Origin: Ureibacillus yapensis
GTDB taxonomy: Bacteria; Bacillota; Bacilli; Bacillales_A; Planococcaceae
NCBI RefSeq assembly: GCF_003515775.1
Contig: NZ_QWEI01000002.1
Coordinates: 1 to 64,000 of the forward strand
DNA: 64,000 bases
Direction of reading: 5' to 3'
Shown one piece after another: positions 1-7,636 of this stretch; position 1 is the stretch's first letter; each line of letters begins with the position of its first letter. Both the position numbers and the translations under genes were made by a program. The notes under the pieces were generated by a model. The model saw nothing but the letters and a program-made list of their open reading frames with translations. It was not told the DNA's origin and made no database searches.

Positions 1-21
1 TTGCGCCCGATTGTTGAAGAT
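1..21. repeat. interspersed repeat, right end only
   Basis: Right end of the approximately 65-bp repeat family of this block (core GCGCCCGATTGTTGAAGAT), cut by the window edge. The same words recur at 6211-6228. Confidence 0.6.
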
Positions 22-69
22 AGCAAATTATATTTAAGCCCCTATTAGTATTCACTACATACATTATGT

Positions 70-549
70 TTAGCGGAAGTGATATCTGTTCACTGTAATT
101 TGCTTTTCCCAATCGTATGTAATGATAAAACCTTTTGGCTTTCCTTCTATAATCTTCATGTCGCCTTCTTTTTTAACTTCTTCATCACCTACTGTTAGTA
201 ATAGAGTATATTTCACTGCATACCCTTCACCATCAGGATTTTCTTCTAAATTATCGATTAAAACATCATTTAGGGATACAGCATTACCACTTACACTTAC
301 ATAACTTCGAGGAAAATACACTCGTTTATCTCTTTCATTCATTTTAAACCATTCATCATTTAAATAAGGTTTTACCTTTTCCAAGACATCGAAATCAAAC
401 GCTTCCTCTGGAACAGGAATATCGTGTGTAATACTTTTATATTCCGTTACAAAAGCTTTTACATCCTCTTCTGATACTTCATCTTTTTGACATGCACTCA
501 ATATAACCACAGAGATAACCATCAGGATCACATGCATTATTTTTTTCAT
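70..549 (-). CDS. small lipoprotein, unknown function
   Basis: Predicted secreted lipoprotein of 159 residues. The N-terminus is a lysine pair, a hydrophobic stretch and a lipobox ending LSAC, so it should be lipidated on cysteine and anchored to the outer face of the membrane. The mature part is acidic and mostly predicted beta-rich; I do not recognise a family. I chose the ATG at 549 because GGAGGG sits just upstream; the frame is open 11 codons further but without a ribosome site. A TGGTAAAAT extended -10 like sequence lies about 30 bp upstream (574-590 region). It is one of three unrelated lipoproteins in this repeat-rich block. Confidence 0.75.
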   Translation of the reverse strand: MKKIMHVILMVISVVILSACQKDEVSEEDVKAFVTEYKSITHDIPVPEEAFDFDVLEKVKPYLNDEWFKMNERDKRVYFPRSYVSVSGNAVSLNDVLIDNLEENPDGEGYAVKYTLLLTVGDEEVKKEGDMKIIEGKPKGFIITYDWEKQITVNRYHFR

Positions 550-610
550 TTCTTCCCTCCATCCATATCCTAATTTTACCATATGAAATAATAATCGCCG
601 TTTAATATTT

Positions 611-667
611 CAATAATCTGGCCCTTTTATGAAGAAAGATGCTTTCTTAACGCGATTGAATGTTGAA
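611..667. repeat. interspersed repeat, copy 2
   Basis: Shares the left part AATCTGGCCCTTTTATGAAG and the hairpin-like middle of the family; the right GCGCCC word is degenerate here. It lies between the lipoprotein at 70-549 and the membrane-anchored protein at 765. Confidence 0.6.
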
Positions 668-764
668 TTAAATTGTTTTTATACAATAAACTTTTCTTGA
701 AGTAATTTCCAACTTCTCATTCAAATATATTGATATAATTGTGATTTTTGTGTGGGGTGAAGTT

Positions 765-1250
765 ATGAGTAAACGAAGAAATTTCATAGCGAGTTTTATT
801 ATTTTGGTCATTGTGGTTGGTGCAGGAGTATATTCATATCAGAAAAATAGAACTATTAATCGTGGTGAGGGGGAGCCGACAACTTATTCTGCAACAGATG
901 TATTAGAAAACGCTAATTTCGATGTAAAAAACCCATACATAGAGATTGAAGCTATTCAATGGAGAATTGAAGACACCGATACTACATTTATACCAATTGT
1001 AATCCCAAAAGAGACACAACAGGAACTTCTAAAAACTTTTGAAAAAGCTGAATTCGAAAAAGCAGATTTAACATCGATTGATTTTGATTACAATTACTGG
1101 ATTAAAATTACGCTGAATAAAAGCTACACGATGTTTGTTGATTCAGATATAAGTTTCTTTCACTTCGACGAAGAGGGAGCAGTTTACATCATGAAAAACG
1201 GAGAAGATTTTTTTAATATTATAGATCGTATAGAAAAAAGCGCTTATTGA
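765..1250 (+). CDS. membrane-anchored protein of unknown function
   Basis: 161 residues with a single N-terminal transmembrane or signal-anchor segment (about residues 7-24) followed by a soluble extracellular domain rich in Asp, Glu and aromatic residues. No cysteine lipobox, so it should stay anchored by the helix. I chose the ATG at 765 (MSKRRN) since GGGGTG lies 7 bases before it; the upstream in-frame ATG at 741 lacks a site. I do not recognise the family. No clear terminator follows; an interspersed repeat begins about 110 bp downstream. Confidence 0.65.
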   Translation: MSKRRNFIASFIILVIVVGAGVYSYQKNRTINRGEGEPTTYSATDVLENANFDVKNPYIEIEAIQWRIEDTDTTFIPIVIPKETQQELLKTFEKAEFEKADLTSIDFDYNYWIKITLNKSYTMFVDSDISFFHFDEEGAVYIMKNGEDFFNIIDRIEKSAY

Positions 1251-1360
1251 GAAATAATTGCTTTTTCTTATTTTCACATTGTGAATTTGTTTCCGTAAGC
1301 AATCCAGTTAACTTGCCTTTAACATATGAAAATTTTATGGATGTTCATGTAAACCCTTGT

Positions 1361-1420
1361 TCAACAATCTGGCCCTTTAGCTGAAGAAGGCACAATTCCT
1401 TTTCAAGAATTGCGCCCGAT
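1361..1420. repeat. interspersed repeat, copy 3 (full length)
   Basis: Best-formed copy. It contains an imperfect stem: GGCACAATTC and GAATTGCGCC pair around an 8-base loop, with one A-C mismatch. The closest relative is the copy at 5315-5380. Confidence 0.75.
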
Positions 1421-1439
1421 TTTCTACACTACACATAAG

Positions 1440-1619
1440 CTATTCCCTAACGCTTTTAACCTTTCCAAAAAGATACAGTAGCACAATAATCCCTAAAACT
1501 ACCATATCTAAGATATAAAAGTTTGATTTGAAAGTATGACTTAGGGAATCTATGCTACTTACCGCTGGACTTCCTACAATGAAAAACAATACCACTGGTA
1601 ATAATAATTTACTTTTCAT
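1440..1619 (-). CDS. 59-residue membrane protein, unknown
   Basis: Short ORF starting with ATG at 1619 behind a textbook AAGGAGGT site 10 bases upstream. The 59 residues begin MKSKLLLPVV and form two hydrophobic segments (about residues 4-20 and 36-52) joined by a polar loop, ending in a basic tail. The first segment could be a signal peptide (SPAVSS) or a membrane helix. The excellent ribosome site and unbroken frame make it likely real; no function can be assigned. It is flanked on both sides by copies of the interspersed repeat. Confidence 0.6.
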   Translation of the reverse strand: MKSKLLLPVVLFFIVGSPAVSSIDSLSHTFKSNFYILDMVVLGIIVLLYLFGKVKSVRE

Positions 1620-1657
1620 ATTAGTTTCTACCTCCTTACAACAAAAATCGGATTTTC

Positions 1658-1722
1658 ACAATCTGCTCCTATTATGAAAAATAAGCGGTAATTGCTCAAT
1701 ATTAGCGCCCGTTTGTGGAATA
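1658..1722. repeat. interspersed repeat, copy 4 (diverged)
   Basis: Diverged copy: CAATCTGCTCCTATTATGAA at the left and TTAGCGCCCGTTTGTGGAAT at the right. It sits directly upstream of the 59-residue membrane protein gene. Confidence 0.5.
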
Positions 1723-1920
1723 GCGGAAAATCAAAATTTAATCTTTAGTTATTGTGCCAATGCATCGTTAGCAGAACAAAGCAGCGAACATACCTGTTTT
1801 TTTATAAGTTCATTCTCCTAAATCTAATAACCATTTACGCAATTTTCCTTTTGGAAAGTATACTGTGTTGTTTATCTTTGAGTATACGCTGCTGAGAAAG
1901 TATCTTGCTGAAAAGATTGA

Positions 1921-2139
1921 GACTTATCTTTTATTCAGCTACCTAAGCCAAGTGAGTATCCAAATATTTTAAATATTTCTACTAGAGATTACTGGTGTAC
2001 CCAAAATAACGGCTGGTCAATTGATTGTGCTACTGAAATTTTTAATGAAGAATGGATATGTGATGACGAGTTTTTTGTCACCGAATTTGAAATTTATGGG
2101 AACAATAAACTCTTTCATCAATTAAAAAAAGTATTTTGA
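1921..2139 (+). pseudogene. C-terminal gene fragment
   Basis: Open frame from just after a TGA at 1918 to a TGA at 2139 with no usable start codon. It encodes about 72 residues of protein-like composition (for example DYWCTQNNGWSIDC and EEWICDDEFFVTEFEIY), and is followed at once by a good hairpin terminator. That combination suggests the 3' end of a gene whose 5' part has been lost. The upstream sequence (1725-1920) gives no matching reading frame that I can follow. Family not recognised. Confidence 0.4.
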
Positions 2140-2144
2140 ACAAA

Positions 2145-2177
2145 AAAACATAGGGAGATTTAGTCTTCCTATGTTTT
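2145..2177. terminator. bidirectional terminator
   Basis: Perfect 10-bp stem AAAACATAGG/CCTATGTTTT with a 13-base loop. It serves the truncated gene on the plus strand and the 49-residue gene at 2186-2335 on the minus strand. Confidence 0.6.
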
Positions 2178-2185
2178 GATTCTTA

Positions 2186-2335
2186 TTATTTATCTGTTAG
2201 ATTTTGCTTCTTTTTCAAATACTCCGTACGTATTTTTTCAAGTTGCTGCTTTTTATCAAAGTTGGCAGGCTTGTTTTTTTCATGATACTTTGTCACAGCT
2301 ACCTTACCTTTGGTATCCAATTGATATTTCCCCAC
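2186..2335 (-). CDS. 49-residue charged protein, unknown
   Basis: Small ORF starting at GTG 2335 with AGGTG six bases upstream (an alternative GTG lies at 2344). The 49-residue product is very rich in Lys, Glu and Gln and looks like a short soluble helical protein. A terminator follows its TAA-TAA stop. The reading frame, ribosome site and terminator agree, but no function can be given. Confidence 0.5.
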   Translation of the reverse strand: MGKYQLDTKGKVAVTKYHEKNKPANFDKKQQLEKIRTEYLKKKQNLTDK

Positions 2336-2392
2336 TTTGTTCACCTACTTTTCTTGTCTTTAAAGAGAATCTATTCAACAATATAATATACC

Positions 2393-2578
2393 TTATTTTA
2401 CTGAAGTAAACCTTATTATTGTACTGCTAACATTGCATATATCAATAAACATTAAAAACGCAGTAAAATAATTCATCGCCAAATGGTATTCATTATAATT
2501 ATCTTCACGAGCTTGAATTTGCTGCTTCATTTTAAAGTCATGAATCAACTCGCTAATTTTGACTATAATCATAACCAC
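2393..2578 (-). CDS. possible 59-61 residue protein
   Basis: Weakly supported ORF. The candidate starts are GTG 2578 or ATG 2572, and the nearest purine-rich site (GAAGGGTGG) overlaps them. The start lies inside a perfect 14-bp inverted repeat (2567-2601), which could hide it in RNA or may simply be a terminator. The protein has a polar N-terminal half (KMKQQIQARED) and a more hydrophobic C-terminal half. No family recognised; it may be non-coding. Confidence 0.25.
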   Translation of the reverse strand: MVMIIVKISELIHDFKMKQQIQAREDNYNEYHLAMNYFTAFLMFIDICNVSSTIIRFTSVK

Positions 2579-2601
2579 CCTTCAAAAGGGTGGTTATGAT
2601 T
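2567..2601. repeat. perfect 14-bp inverted repeat
   Basis: AATCATAACCACCC and its exact complement flank a 7-base loop (TTCAAAA). A short T run follows on the plus strand, so it can be a plus-strand terminator, though no gene precedes it. On the minus strand it overlaps the start of the ORF at 2393-2578. Confidence 0.55.
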
Positions 2602-2840
2602 TTCCAACGATAATTGAACATGAATAGCGTGTCACTTAAAGAGACATGATTAAGGAACTTGGCGTGTTATTTTTGAATATTAGTTCAGTTGGTTGAAAGT
2701 GTCCTTTCTATGTATAAATTGGATAGGATTCGTACTCTCTTAGTATAGTTAATATGTTAGAAATTAATTCATGTAAATAATAATACGAGTAGTACCTCAT
2801 TGCATCTGAAAAGCGCACGATTTGTTTTTTCTTTACTTAA
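2602..2840. other. no gene seen
   Basis: About 240 bases between the inverted repeat and repeat copy 5. I see no reading frame with a ribosome site, no hairpin and no recognisable remnant here. Confidence 0.4.
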
Positions 2841-2904
2841 CAACTTGGCCCTTTTCATGACGAAAGACGCTTTCCTAAATTCAGAAAAGTGCCCGAATGT
2901 GATG
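2841..2904. repeat. interspersed repeat, copy 5
   Basis: CAACTTGGCCCTTTTCATGA at the left, then AAAGACGCTTTCC and AGAAAAGTGCCCGAATG. The middle forms the CTTTC/GAAAAG type of stem rather than the CAATTC/GAATTG type. Confidence 0.65.
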
Positions 2905-2939
2905 TTATTGATCGCTACATTTTATTTTGTATAGATTTT

Positions 2940-3107
2940 TCAATTGAAAGTAAATAGCCATACAAAAACATTCATGAGAAACACAACTCCTGAAAAAAAG
3001 ACGACGGAATACCTATGCTTTTTTTCTGTTATCTTGTGAATCGTTAGGAGTCGAACCAAACAGATTATCAAAGCAATCCCACATAAAATAAGTGATAATG
3101 AATTCAA
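2940..3107 (-). CDS. 55-residue membrane protein, unknown
   Basis: ORF from TTG 3107 with AAAAGGGG eight bases upstream. The 55 residues hold two hydrophobic segments (about 4-20 and 34-50) around a basic loop (HKITEKKHRY). The organisation resembles the 59-residue membrane protein at 1440-1619 without sequence similarity. It could form a transcript with no downstream partner. The TTG start and small size keep confidence moderate. Confidence 0.4.
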   Translation of the reverse strand: MNSLSLILCGIALIICLVRLLTIHKITEKKHRYSVVFFSGVVFLMNVFVWLFTFN

Positions 3108-3140
3108 TCAATCATCCCCTTTTTTAACATTGTGAACTAA

Positions 3141-3180
3141 CCGATCCTTATTCAAGAATCGCGCCCTATAATGGAATAAC
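3141..3180. repeat. interspersed repeat, copy 6 (right half)
   Basis: Only the right half is present: TTCAAGAATCGCGCCCTATA followed by ATGGAATAAC. The extended right flank (GAATAACT... CTATTAGCT) is also shared with copy 10 at 7561-7595. Confidence 0.5.
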
Positions 3181-3193
3181 TGAGTAGCTTCTA

Positions 3194-3721
3194 TTAGCTG
3201 GTTTCATACACTCCATCTTTCCACAAAACGTTTCCATTACTATCAAATGCTTCAACCTTCAATGGGTCTGGTTCCCCATAATCTGGTTCTTCTATAGAAT
3301 CAAAGGTAACAAACCAACATCTCAATCCTTCATCAGTCTCGATAATTGTTGCTTCTTTCTCCATTGTTTTTTGTTTCACAAGAACAGTTGTAATTTGCTC
3401 ATTTGTAATAATGCCACCAAACAATGTAATAGGTATTGACGGGTTATTATTCATTACCCAGTTAAAACCGTCATCTGGATTAATCTCACCATTACCAGTA
3501 TGTGTCCAATACTTACTATCCAGCCTTTTATATCCAACACGAAACCCTGTTTCATCTTGATAAAGCACTACTTTATAATCATCCTTTTGCTGTTCATATA
3601 AGATCTTAGTTGACTCTGGATGTGGGACACTTTCTAAAAATCCCTCCGTAATATTACTCGAAGTATTAGAACAGGCTGTAATTAGCAGTGACATTACAGA
3701 AAATAATAATATTTTCTTCAT
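3194..3721 (-). CDS. lipoprotein, unknown function
   Basis: 175-residue predicted lipoprotein: MKK, a hydrophobic core, then LITAC as lipobox. The mature domain begins after a Ser/Asn-rich linker and is Asp/Glu and Tyr/Trp rich. The ATG at 3721 has GGAGGG ten bases upstream. It is not similar to the lipoproteins at 70 or 5434 beyond the signal. A TGTTAAAAT extended -10 like element lies about 110 bp upstream, in a segment also found upstream of the gene at 5434-6039. Confidence 0.75.
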   Translation of the reverse strand: MKKILLFSVMSLLITACSNTSSNITEGFLESVPHPESTKILYEQQKDDYKVVLYQDETGFRVGYKRLDSKYWTHTGNGEINPDDGFNWVMNNNPSIPITLFGGIITNEQITTVLVKQKTMEKEATIIETDEGLRCWFVTFDSIEEPDYGEPDPLKVEAFDSNGNVLWKDGVYETS

Positions 3722-3821
3722 TAACTGTCCCTCCTATAAAATCTAATTTTCCTTAGTCGAAACTCCTTTCTTTTTCAACTAAGCACAGAATAGTTTAAGT
3801 ACGTTACTTTACAAGCTCATC

Positions 3822-3842
3822 TGAATTTTAACATAAATATCC
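3822..3842 (-). promoter_or_regulatory. shared extended -10 like element
   Basis: The minus strand reads TTGGATATTTATGTTAAAAT, an extended -10 (TGTTAAAAT). The same 20-base string occurs at 6122-6141 upstream of another lipoprotein gene, and a variant (TGCTAATAT) upstream of the methyltransferase. Promoter role is inferred from conservation and position. Confidence 0.45.
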
Positions 3843-3880
3843 AATATTTTTATTGAATGTAATTCCATTAAATAATCCTT

Positions 3881-3931
3881 TAATAAAAAAGCACTCTCCT
3901 TATTCTAGGAAAGCGCCCTATTGCTGAAGAT
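3881..3931. repeat. interspersed repeat, copy 7 (right part)
   Basis: AAAGCACTCTCCTTATT, AGGAAAGCGCCCTATTGCTG and AAGAT match the hairpin and right end; the left GGCCC word is missing. Confidence 0.55.
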
Positions 3932-4116
3932 CATTTCTTAGAATAACTACTAAAGCTTTAATATGGCTCTATAATGAATGTGGTGGTGCTTAATCAACTA
4001 AATTATTACATAGAGGATTTTATATTGCTTTTCTTGTTAGTTGTAATAATTGTTATATTACATACATATTGACAGCATTCCTTAGCAATAAAGATGATAA
4101 AATCATAAAAACATAG

Positions 4117-4122
4117 TATAAT
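4117..4122 (+). promoter_or_regulatory. candidate -10 box
   Basis: A perfect TATAAT 46 bases before the start at 4168. The -35 position (ATGATA, 17-bp spacing) is a weak match, so this is tentative. Confidence 0.35.
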
Positions 4123-4167
4123 AATAATTTGATAATCATCCAGTATTTGTGGAAAGAGGAAAACTTT

Positions 4168-4983
4168 ATGAAAAAGAAAAATCTATTAATAGTTCCTGCA
4201 TTAGTAATGGGATTAGCTTTACCAACTATATCTCCTACTGAAGCATCTGCAAGTGAAAATGAAATAAAGGTTGTACACGATGGCTTGGTATCCAATGGGC
4301 GAACTCTAGTTCCAATACGTGTTATTTCAGAAGAGTTTGGTTCAAAAGTTGATTGGAATCAAAATAGTAAGACTGTAACTGTAACCGATGGTAAAAACGA
4401 AAAGGTTCTGAAAGCTAATTCTAAAACAATAACTGTTAATGGTAAATCGCAAACTATTGATGCTCCAGTTACAATTAAAAATGGAAAAACTTATGTTCCT
4501 TTAGTTGTTGCTAGTCCAGAAAGGTCATATACTGAATGGGATAATAAAAATAAATCGGCTACTATTACTCTTGATGGAAAAATACTAATTGTAAGGACAA
4601 ATGTAATAGCAACTAACACTATCTCATCTAAAGTAGCGGATACTAGAATATTTGAGCTTATTAAGAAAGTAAATGAAATTGAGAATCTATCATCTATCAG
4701 TCAAAAAAGAGCTTACTTTAAACCTTACTTTACAGACGCATTTATAAATAAAATCATTGACACAGGTATTGAAGAATATAATCACGAATTTATAAATCTT
4801 GATGTTAAGCAAGCTAGTGCCATAGGTGATACATTGATAACACAAAGTATTGGAAAACCTAATGATGGTTATTTAACGATTACTCTTAGGAGAGGAATTT
4901 CTATTAAAAATGTAGATGGGGTTTGGAAAGTGTATAGTGTAGATTTTCGTGAAAATATCCACGATCCTCAAGCTAATGGATAA
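4168..4983 (+). CDS. secreted copper amine oxidase N-like (stalk) domain protein
   Basis: 271 residues. A signal peptide (MKKKNLLIVPALVMG... ASA) is followed by a stalk domain of the copper amine oxidase N-terminal type: VPIRVISEEFG, VDWNQNSKTVTV, then a second set TYVPLVVAS and ATITLDG. The family is common in secreted Firmicute proteins, where it acts as a wall- or matrix-associated module; it does not imply amine oxidase activity. The C-terminal 110 residues form a separate domain I do not recognise, ending in a GVWKVYSVDF motif as in small SnoaL/NTF2-like folds. Start chosen for AAGAGGAAAAC upstream of ATG 4168. Confidence 0.7.
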   Translation: MKKKNLLIVPALVMGLALPTISPTEASASENEIKVVHDGLVSNGRTLVPIRVISEEFGSKVDWNQNSKTVTVTDGKNEKVLKANSKTITVNGKSQTIDAPVTIKNGKTYVPLVVASPERSYTEWDNKNKSATITLDGKILIVRTNVIATNTISSKVADTRIFELIKKVNEIENLSSISQKRAYFKPYFTDAFINKIIDTGIEEYNHEFINLDVKQASAIGDTLITQSIGKPNDGYLTITLRRGISIKNVDGVWKVYSVDFRENIHDPQANG

Positions 4984-5133
4984 TCGTAGAACTGTGCTAT
5001 CTGCAAAATATTGTGATTCAATTTTCAATTGCTCTGTCACATCAAAAATGCTTCCGAAGATTACGCTTCATTTCGCAACATGATAAAAAATTTATATAAA
5101 ATAATAATTGAAGGTTGTATATCCAATTACAAT

Positions 5134-5187
5134 CCTCCATTTTATTTGCGTAAGTCGACTTACATACAAATAAAATGGAGGGTTTTT
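5134..5187 (+). terminator. large inverted repeat, terminator-like
   Basis: Arms of 15 bp (CCTCCATTTTATTTG and its complement at 5167-5181) enclose a smaller palindrome TAAGTCGACTTA and end in GGTTTTT. It could terminate the 4168 gene from 150 bp away, or form the leader of the small ORF at 5191, whose Shine-Dalgarno GGAGGG is its 3' arm. A decayed insertion element is another possibility. Confidence 0.6.
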
Positions 5188-5190
5188 CAA

Positions 5191-5331
5191 ATGACAAAAA
5201 ATAATATTACGTATTCGGACATTCATTCCACAAGAGACTTCTATTTTGGACAAATCAAGATGGCAAATTGTAATCTCAAATATTATTTTTCTGAATACCT
5301 AAAAACGTTCCTCAGCAATCTGGCCCTTTAG
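5191..5331 (+). CDS. possible 46-residue protein after hairpin
   Basis: ATG 5191 lies eight bases after GGAGGG, which forms the 3' arm of the preceding hairpin. The 46-residue product starts MTKNNITYSDIHSTRDFYFG, is rich in Asn and Tyr, and its last codons run into interspersed repeat copy 8, which provides the stop. That suggests either a truncated gene or a chance frame. No family recognised. Confidence 0.3.
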   Translation: MTKNNITYSDIHSTRDFYFGQIKMANCNLKYYFSEYLKTFLSNLAL

Positions 5332-5380
5332 CTGAAGAAGGCACAATTCCTCTGCAAGAATTGCGCCCTATTATGGAATA
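5315..5380. repeat. interspersed repeat, copy 8 (full length)
   Basis: Nearly identical to copy 3: AATCTGGCCCTTTAGCTGAA, then GGCACAATTCCTCTGCAAGA and ATTGCGCCCTATTATGGAAT. The stem GGCACAATTC/GAATTGCGCC is conserved while the loop differs, as expected if the folded form matters. Confidence 0.75.
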
Positions 5381-5433
5381 TTATTTTTCATTGAAGTTAT
5401 GCTGCACCAGTCATACCCAATTTACACAAACTC

Positions 5434-6039
5434 TCACTTAAAATCCGCTTTAAACAAATATACAACGTCATATTTTTCTAATTCATTAATATGACTATCA
5501 ACATCTTGATAAAAATCATTGGTAAGCGAATTCATTCTCCCTTCATTTGAATAAGAAATACTTCCTAACACTATTTCTCCTTCAATGATAGCTTTTTCTT
5601 CTGGAAAGGTTCCCCATACACTTGACATATCATCTAAACCATTAGAGTTTGGATCAAAGGCCCTTATACTACTAACGCCTCCCTTACTACTAATTGCACT
5701 ATTAAATGTTAGTTGCTTTTGGCTATCGTTTGTTTTGGGAGTTGTGAAGATAATAGAGCCGTCTCCGTCTCCCTCTACCTGAGTCATAAGTTTGCTTACT
5801 TTATCCTCAACCAAATTTCCGAATTCATATTTTTCTATCCATACAGTTACTTCTGTGTATTCTTCGTCTACATTGAAATCAAATACAAATGATTGGTCTG
5901 AAATACTCGAAAGGATTGCATTTTCTCTATCTGTTAATTCAGAAACAGAAATTGTATTTGAATTCGAATTACTATCATCACAAGCACTTAAAATAAATAA
6001 CAACAGAGCTGATATTAGTATTGTAAGTGTTCTTTTCAT
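5434..6039 (-). CDS. lipoprotein, unknown function
   Basis: 201-residue predicted lipoprotein with lipobox LSAC followed by a Ser/Asn linker (DDSNSNSNT). The mature domain has alternating hydrophobic strands (FDFNVDEEYTEVTVWIEKYE), suggesting a beta-rich extracellular domain. ATG 6039 is preceded by AGGGGGAT. A putative extended -10 promoter shared with the gene at 3194 lies about 90 bp upstream. No family recognised and no partner gene next to it. Confidence 0.75.
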   Translation of the reverse strand: MKRTLTILISALLLFILSACDDSNSNSNTISVSELTDRENAILSSISDQSFVFDFNVDEEYTEVTVWIEKYEFGNLVEDKVSKLMTQVEGDGDGSIIFTTPKTNDSQKQLTFNSAISSKGGVSSIRAFDPNSNGLDDMSSVWGTFPEEKAIIEGEIVLGSISYSNEGRMNSLTNDFYQDVDSHINELEKYDVVYLFKADFK

Positions 6040-6121
6040 TTATATCCCCCTAGTTGTTTCTTAACATTCCCTATTCGGCAAATCAGCTGCGTTAGTTGAA
6101 GTACTTAACAGTCATTCTATA

Positions 6122-6141
6122 TTTTAACATAAATATCCAAC
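6122..6141 (-). promoter_or_regulatory. shared extended -10 like element
   Basis: Second copy of the TTGGATATTTATGTTAAAAT string (minus strand), about 85 bp upstream of the lipoprotein start at 6039, as at 3822-3842. Confidence 0.45.
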
Positions 6142-6160
6142 TCAATTTATAGGTTGCTCT

Positions 6161-6230
6161 ACAATATGGCCCTATTCATGAAGAAAGACACTTTCCTTAT
6201 TTCAGAAAAGCGCCCGATTGTTGAAGATTA
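6161..6230. repeat. interspersed repeat, copy 9 (full length)
   Basis: CAATATGGCCCTATTCATGA, AAGACACTTTCC, CAGAAAAGCGCCCGATTG and TTGAAGATTA. The right end equals the fragment at 1-21. A degenerate left half also appears near 6795-6826. Confidence 0.7.
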
Positions 6231-6357
6231 TTCATATTTTAATCGTATATATTTAAGTACGTGTTCTTTGCTTTTATCCATTATAGTTTAAGACTGATAT
6301 GTAATAATCTTGAACTGATAAAGAAAATTATATTCGATATTCAACTTAGTTCAATTT

Positions 6358-6687
6358 TTATCTACCGATAAACCTACTTAAATACATAATTAGAAATAAA
6401 ATTGATAGAGCTATTAATTGTATCCCCCATCGAATCATAAAGTGATTGGATTGCTTAGTTTTTTTTTGAGGTTTCATAATTTCTATAAAATTCGATAAAA
6501 ATTCCAAAAAGGCTATTACACCTGTAATCCAAAGTACTATTTCCGTGAGGTCATCTGAAGTGAATACCCTATAATTCTCAACAGGCGGTTGATCAGTTCC
6601 ACCAAACTGGCTAGGTAATGATTGATACCAATTATTTAAATACTTCGATAGTTCATTAGCCACAGCATGACTAGCAAATTGATTCAT
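6358..6687 (-). CDS. two-helix membrane protein, unknown
   Basis: 109 residues: a soluble N-terminal part of about 45 residues, then two transmembrane helices (about 50-70 and 86-105) with a basic loop (KPQKKTKQ) between them. By the positive-inside rule the loop is cytoplasmic. The upstream ribosome site is weak (GGATA right before ATG 6687), which lowers confidence in the exact start. No family recognised. Confidence 0.5.
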   Translation of the reverse strand: MNQFASHAVANELSKYLNNWYQSLPSQFGGTDQPPVENYRVFTSDDLTEIVLWITGVIAFLEFLSNFIEIMKPQKKTKQSNHFMIRWGIQLIALSILFLIMYLSRFIGR

Positions 6688-6915
6688 TATCCAAAAAATT
6701 AGATAAAAATTTAATTTAAATGCCTCGAAAACTATATCTTATAATAAATGATACGAATCCATTTCGAGAAAAGTTTGATCATTTTCTTGCTGTGTTGCTC
6801 TACCATGTCTGGTTATGACTCATGCATTAAAAATTTACAAACCATTCACATTTCCGCATCAATTTAATGGTAAAATATAGGAGATTTAGGGTATATACTA
6901 AATAATAATCCATAG

Positions 6916-7491
6916 CTATTTAAAGTTCAATTCGCCTTTCCTTTTGAAACAACTATCAAACTGAATACATTCCAAGTTCATTTCGACTATTCTATCCTCT
7001 TTTTCATCATAGTCAATTTTAATGGTTAGTTGAGCCAACAATGTGCTGTCAGAGTCCATAAAAGCTCCTGATGTTTCTTCTGTTATAAAAGTATAATCGC
7101 GTAAGGTTAGGTCAAAATCCTCGCTTACATTAAACGCTTCAACACGTTCAAATAGAATTTTAGCAAAATTTTCTTCGCCATTTCCTTGTTTTAAAATCAG
7201 GTCTACGTTCGATGTTGGTAAAAGTATCGTTTTTACAAACAAGATACAGGCAATGCCAAGAAAGACGATATGAATGCTATTCACAATTTTCATGTTCTCT
7301 CGTTTTATACCGTTACGGAGCAACAAGCAATAAATGACCAATACAATGATAGCTGGTACTGCTAAAAATAAACCAAATATGAATAAATCAAAGTGGAAAA
7401 TATTAGCGTCAACTTTATTAATCCGAATAAAATAAGTTGAAATGAATAGCAGTATAGGTAAAATGAACAAGACCCAATTGAATTTTTTCAT
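6916..7491 (-). CDS. membrane protein, unknown function
   Basis: 191 residues. Three hydrophobic segments lie in the first 100 residues (about 6-22, 34-56, 67-87), followed by an extracellular soluble domain of about 100 residues rich in acidic residues. ATG 7491 (MKKFNW) has GAGGT at the right distance; the longer frame to 7542 runs into a copy of the interspersed repeat and has no ribosome site. No family recognised. Confidence 0.6.
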   Translation of the reverse strand: MKKFNWVLFILPILLFISTYFIRINKVDANIFHFDLFIFGLFLAVPAIIVLVIYCLLLRNGIKRENMKIVNSIHIVFLGIACILFVKTILLPTSNVDLILKQGNGEENFAKILFERVEAFNVSEDFDLTLRDYTFITEETSGAFMDSDSTLLAQLTIKIDYDEKEDRIVEMNLECIQFDSCFKRKGELNFK

Positions 7492-7525
7492 AGTTGCAAC
7501 CTCATTTTTATATAAATTTTCAGCG

Positions 7526-7580
7526 TGGATTGAAAGGCGCAATTCTTGCTGCGGAATTGAGCCCTATCATTGAATAACTA
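7526..7580. repeat. interspersed repeat, copy 10
   Basis: GAAAGGCGCAATTCTTGCTG and GGAATTGAGCCCTATCATTG: the CAATTC/GAATTG stem is kept. Its right flank (GAATAACTA... CTATTAGCT) matches that of copy 6. It overlaps the 5' leader of the membrane protein gene at 6916-7491. Confidence 0.6.
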
Positions 7581-7636
7581 CTAGTATCTATTAGCTATTT
7601 GGAATAAGTTGCGGGTTATAATCCCTGTGAAAAAAA

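Noticed and set aside
5029-5190. 100-residue plus-strand frame from 5029
   Set aside because: Its first part crosses the inverted repeat and has no ribosome site; only the last 46 codons (from 5191) have one.
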